Shown here: piece after piece, positions 60,762 through 64,000 of the stretch
How positions within the stretch are numbered: the first letter of the stretch is position 1
Layout of the letters: every line of letters begins with the position of its first letter
Assembly (NCBI GenBank): GCA_002221725.1
Contig: NJFT01000050.1
Span: 1-64,000, forward strand
From: Scedosporium boydii
Lineage: Eukaryota > Ascomycota > Sordariomycetes > Microascales > Microascaceae
Reading direction: 5' to 3'
DNA: 64,000 nt
Translations under genes and position numbers: made by a program
Notes under the pieces: model-generated
Databases searched by the model: none
What the model saw: the letters and a program-made list of their open reading frames with translations, nothing else
Told to the model about the DNA's origin: nothing

Positions 60762-62423
60762 TTGGGGTTACGCAGACAACAAGAGTGACGAATTCATAGT
60801 TATCATTACTACTTTTTGTTAGAGTTCGTCGAAGTGCTGAATTGTGTTGGGGATCATGGGCCATCTACTTAAAGGTGCTTCTTATTATAGTCCGCTAAGG
60901 GTAGGAAATATGTATTACAGGTCGAAATATATCTTAGATAAAAAGATTATAAGTAGCCTTTAAGATTTATCGCTAACAAGCAGATAGGGTTTCAACGAAC
61001 AGTCTCTCCAATAAAATCGTGGTCCTATGTATAGTACGCGCCCAAATCTGGGTCCATGAAAATCCTGTCTATTCTGGTAAATGGCAACTTTAGCCAGGTG
61101 ACCAGCGAGAAACGCGGCTCGGGGGCTGTGCAGTACATACCGGGATCACCACAGGTCAGGGTACAGCAGCAGCAGCTCAGGGCCATGCCTACCTATGGAA
61201 ATTACTGAGGGCGGCATTTGGGAGGCGTATAGGTCTGTTGCGGACAACGCTCTACGTAGAAAGCTGGGCATACTAGAGGCACACATCGGCACATTTACAG
61301 GAGGATACAAAGCGAACAACGACGTGTAACAGGTAGCTATGTTAGTTCAAGGCGAGATCAAAAGCTCAACTGTTGAAATCTTACTTATCTATCGCATTAA
61401 ATCGACAGTGGAGCCAAGGACCGCGTAGAGTGTCATGAACATCCCATTTATACCACGAGGTAGAACGAGAGAGATCATTTACCAAGAGAGTTGAAAGGCA
61501 CTCCTCTCCGCAGCCTTGTCGTGTTTTCATGTTCTACAAAAAAAAATTGCATACAGAGAAGAAAACATTGTTCTCCCTCCTGCCATTCGGCTTTTGGACA
61601 AAGCCCATTGTGGCTCACTGGCACAAGCTCCTCCCGTCGACCGACAACCCGAACCACGCGTCCCGACTTCGGCTTCTACGTAGGCACTCGATTGTGGCCC
61701 GGTGCTGATTCGGAATCTGGAACATATCAGGAGATATTCTGGTTAGAATCATTTTTGAAGACCTTCGAAATGACGAGTCCCCAGAGAATGCGAGCTTTCC
61801 TAAAGCTCCATTCTATTCTTAATTCCTTACTCCATTGAACGCCAACCCATTCCCCGACCGCGTAGTTCTCTCCAATGGCCATTAGGACGCCCCTAACAAC
61901 TGCTCTTAATCTCTATATCTCACACCTGACCGTCGTTTCCTTTCGAGAATAGAGCAAAGTAGCCATGGCCAGACCAAATATTGGCCGCCAAGTCTTCGCC
62001 GAGCGAGGTGGTCGCCCACCAGGGCTGGCCCGTATCACGCACTCCGTAGCATTAAGGCCCACGCCTATATTTTACAGCACACGGAATGCTGGAGGTCTTA
62101 AAATTTTATTCAAACTATTCTATGTACATTGAACGTCCGCTCCCATTTGGGGAATTTGGACCTAAAAGGTGGGAAGAGGAATGGGTTGCTATTTTCCACA
62201 CATAGCCGCCAGCTGGACGTGTTTATCCGGGCCTATGATATTAAACGCAAATCTGTATTATCTGGCCTTCGGCCCGTTAACCGAGAAGGAAAACACTGGA
62301 CAAGGAAAAAAAAAGAACAATCGCGGAGATTCTGAACTTGGCTCTGTTTAACCCATTCGAGTTGGCGAAGTTTCTGATCCAAGTCCTTGTTATAGCACCT
62401 TACGTGTCTCTTAGGAGGGCAGA
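60762..62423. other. Intergenic with a possible Cys-rich micro-ORF
   Basis: No firm gene. On the minus strand 61294-61202 encodes a 30-residue Cys-rich peptide (MCRCVPLVCPAFYVERCPQQ... ending PPKCRPQ), and 61090-61200 gives a second Cys-rich frame (ALSCCCCTLTCGDPGMYC). These may be exons or relics of a small secreted protein. The rest has only featureless open frames. Confidence 0.35.
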
Positions 62424-63098
62424 ATGTGGTCGTTCAGGTTTCTTGCAGCGGCGTCTGCCTGGCATCTTGTCAACTGGTAGGAAATACCGTGCTGAATTAA
62501 GCAAGATTCACCACTGACATGGGAATCCGACAGCTTCTCCTGTCCACCATGCTACACGGCGACGAGAACAGCAGGTCCCATCCCTTGCCCTGCAGTCATA
62601 TCTCCCTGTACCGGGCCATCATCGCCACGAGTCCCGTGCACAGTCACCGAGGAAGTCTGGTCGACGACACTAGTAGACAACATCTTCTGCCCGACGGTCA
62701 CCGTCACCCCCTCTTGTCCGACGGCCCTCCCCTGTAACGAGGTCCTTGACCCACTCGAGCCCTGGGATCAATCCCATTGTCAATGGAGGACGATAACGCA
62801 CAGAGACCCCGAAAGCTACGACTTTTGCGCCACGTCGACCACCTGCCCCGATCCCCTCACAACGCAAACGTACGAGAGGTGCCGGAAGTACAAGTGCAAG
62901 GCTCCGACCAGCGAATGTGGACCGGAACATGTCGAGGTTGAGCCCACCAGTGTGAGCGCTACGGTTACGGAAGGTTGTAGCGTTGCTGTATTCACTGGGG
63001 TGGATCCGTGCCCGGCCTGTCCAAAATGTACACCTGCGCCTACATCATCTGTGTCGAAGCCGAGGAAGTGCGAGAAGAGAAAGGGATCGGACCTCTGA
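62424..63098 (+). CDS. Small secreted cysteine-rich protein, family unknown
   Basis: The predicted protein has 205 residues, from exons 62424-62476 and 62534-63098 (57-nt intron, phase 2, donor GTAGGA, acceptor CAG). The first exon is a hydrophobic leader (MWSFRFLAAASAWHLVN). The second encodes about 20 cysteines in short motifs: FSCPPCYTATRTAGPIPCP, VPCTVTEEVW, IFCPTVTVTPSCP, DFCATSTTCP, YERCRKYKCKAP and DPCPACPKC, with Thr/Ser/Pro-rich spacers. The tail is basic (KPRKCEKRKGSDL). The frame is open for 188 codons in GC-normal DNA, and the high regular cysteine content argues for a real extracellular protein, for instance an effector-like or wall protein. I recognise no family. The splice model and start are inferred. 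Confidence 0.6.
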
Positions 63099-64000
63099 AT
63101 TGTGAACGGGTTCCAGTACGGCCTATGACATCGGGGATAGAGGACGCATACGTAGTCGCTCGAATATGGGGGACCTAGCAAGTTCCTAGACAGCTGGCCT
63201 AATGCGAGATATCTTGGGGGGTGGTTTCGCTCGGATCTCCTATGATAACCTCACGGGTCAGTCTTCGAGTTCGGCCTGCAAAGCGACTATGCGAGATGGA
63301 GGCTGGATAGAATGGGCCTTCTTGAACGGAAGTAGGATCCATCATAACATATCCTCGCGAAGTCGTGGTCGTTACATAGGTGGCGGAAAATAGACTGATA
63401 TTGTCCGAAACACTGTGGGACTTGCGTATGAATGAACGTAGCGGACCTGGAATCTGTTGTAATCCAATACGTTTGAGGTCACTGACAAACAGTCTTGAAG
63501 TTTGGGTGTATAGCTCAGGGGCGAGGTGTGGTTTCGGTCGAGATCCGCTCTTTCGTTCCCGCGAGGGGGGTGCCGACGCTGATGGCTGCAGTCTGCTATT
63601 GCCACAAATTCGCTTGCTCCTCCAGGGTGGTTCCCAAGCCCTTGGAGATTTTGAGAGCTTGGTGATCTGAGCCAAGTGTCATTTGGGACGGTGTTTATCG
63701 GGCTGCGAGGGCTCCTGCAGCGTAATGTTTGGTGAAACTGGGGAAGTGCTGAGATTTGAACGAAAGTGATGCACCTGGGACTAATAAGACGGATCGGAAG
63801 CAGCCCTCAGAAAACTCACGGGTAATCCTGAGGTTACTTAACCTATCATGCTCATGAGCAAAAGCTAAAGACATTGTGAGTAGGCATCCTCTTCCATCAT
63901 TTCGCATGCCGCCTACCTCACGAGTCACGGCTGCATTCGGGGCAGTGGAACCTAAAAGCATTCTTCCTGTCTCGTCAACCTTCATTTTTGCTTTCCGGAA
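63099..64000. other. Right end of window, no gene recognised
   Basis: Minus-strand open frames at 63199-63675 and 63695-63985 have no recognisable domain. They could be exons of a gene running past the window edge (63695-63985 contains plausible GT/AG sites), but I cannot support a product. Confidence 0.4.

Noticed and set aside
63199..63985. Minus-strand frames as a partial gene at the right edge
   Set aside because: No domain or convincing exon chain can be read within the window.

Overview
The window reads as nuclear DNA of a filamentous ascomycete (Pezizomycotina, probably Sordariomycetes-like; species not determinable by reading). The genes have short GT..AG introns with CTAAC-type branch points. 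The protein families are typical of these fungi: F-box, HET, C2H2 + Zn2Cys6 regulator, GH71, GH55, LysM/CBM18. Large extremely AT-rich blocks carry the mark of repeat-induced point mutation (RIP).

Layout. 1-16 kb is gene-bearing. It holds a secreted LysM + 3x CBM18 chitin-binding protein (minus), an F-box protein, a secreted NucA/NucB-type nuclease-like protein, an MFS sugar-transporter relic, a HET-domain pseudogene, and a 1000-residue secreted fusion of a GH71 alpha-1,3-glucanase, four cysteine modules and an SGNH esterase. 16-17 kb is a small AT-rich relic. 17-30 kb holds an intact SDR oxidoreductase, a C2H2 + Zn2Cys6 regulator and a divergent glyoxalase-like/SnoaL-like pair. These are followed by three decayed genes: acetoacetyl-CoA synthetase, a medium-chain dehydrogenase, and a glutaminase cut off exactly at the edge of the AT-rich block. 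30-55 kb is RIP-degraded Ty3/Gypsy sequence containing a three-level nest. An old Gypsy integrase is split by an 8.07-kb chromodomain Gypsy element with 449-bp LTRs and a 5-bp target duplication. That element's gag is in turn split by an unmutated ~496-bp solo-LTR-like insert. 55-64 kb returns to normal composition, with a GH55-type two-barrel protein that has a chitinase-like C-terminal extension and one premature stop, and a small cysteine-rich secreted protein.

Working together (inference): the intact or nearly intact secreted genes share a theme of fungal cell-wall polymers (chitin binding, alpha-1,3-glucan, beta-1,3-glucan) plus a secreted nuclease. This would fit self-wall remodelling or antagonism toward other fungi. 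The 18-30 kb genes look like a partly decayed oxidoreductase/metabolic group beside a pathway-type regulator. Gene decay is concentrated near the AT-rich block and in the HET gene. All exon models are hand-made from splice consensus and protein-frame continuity.
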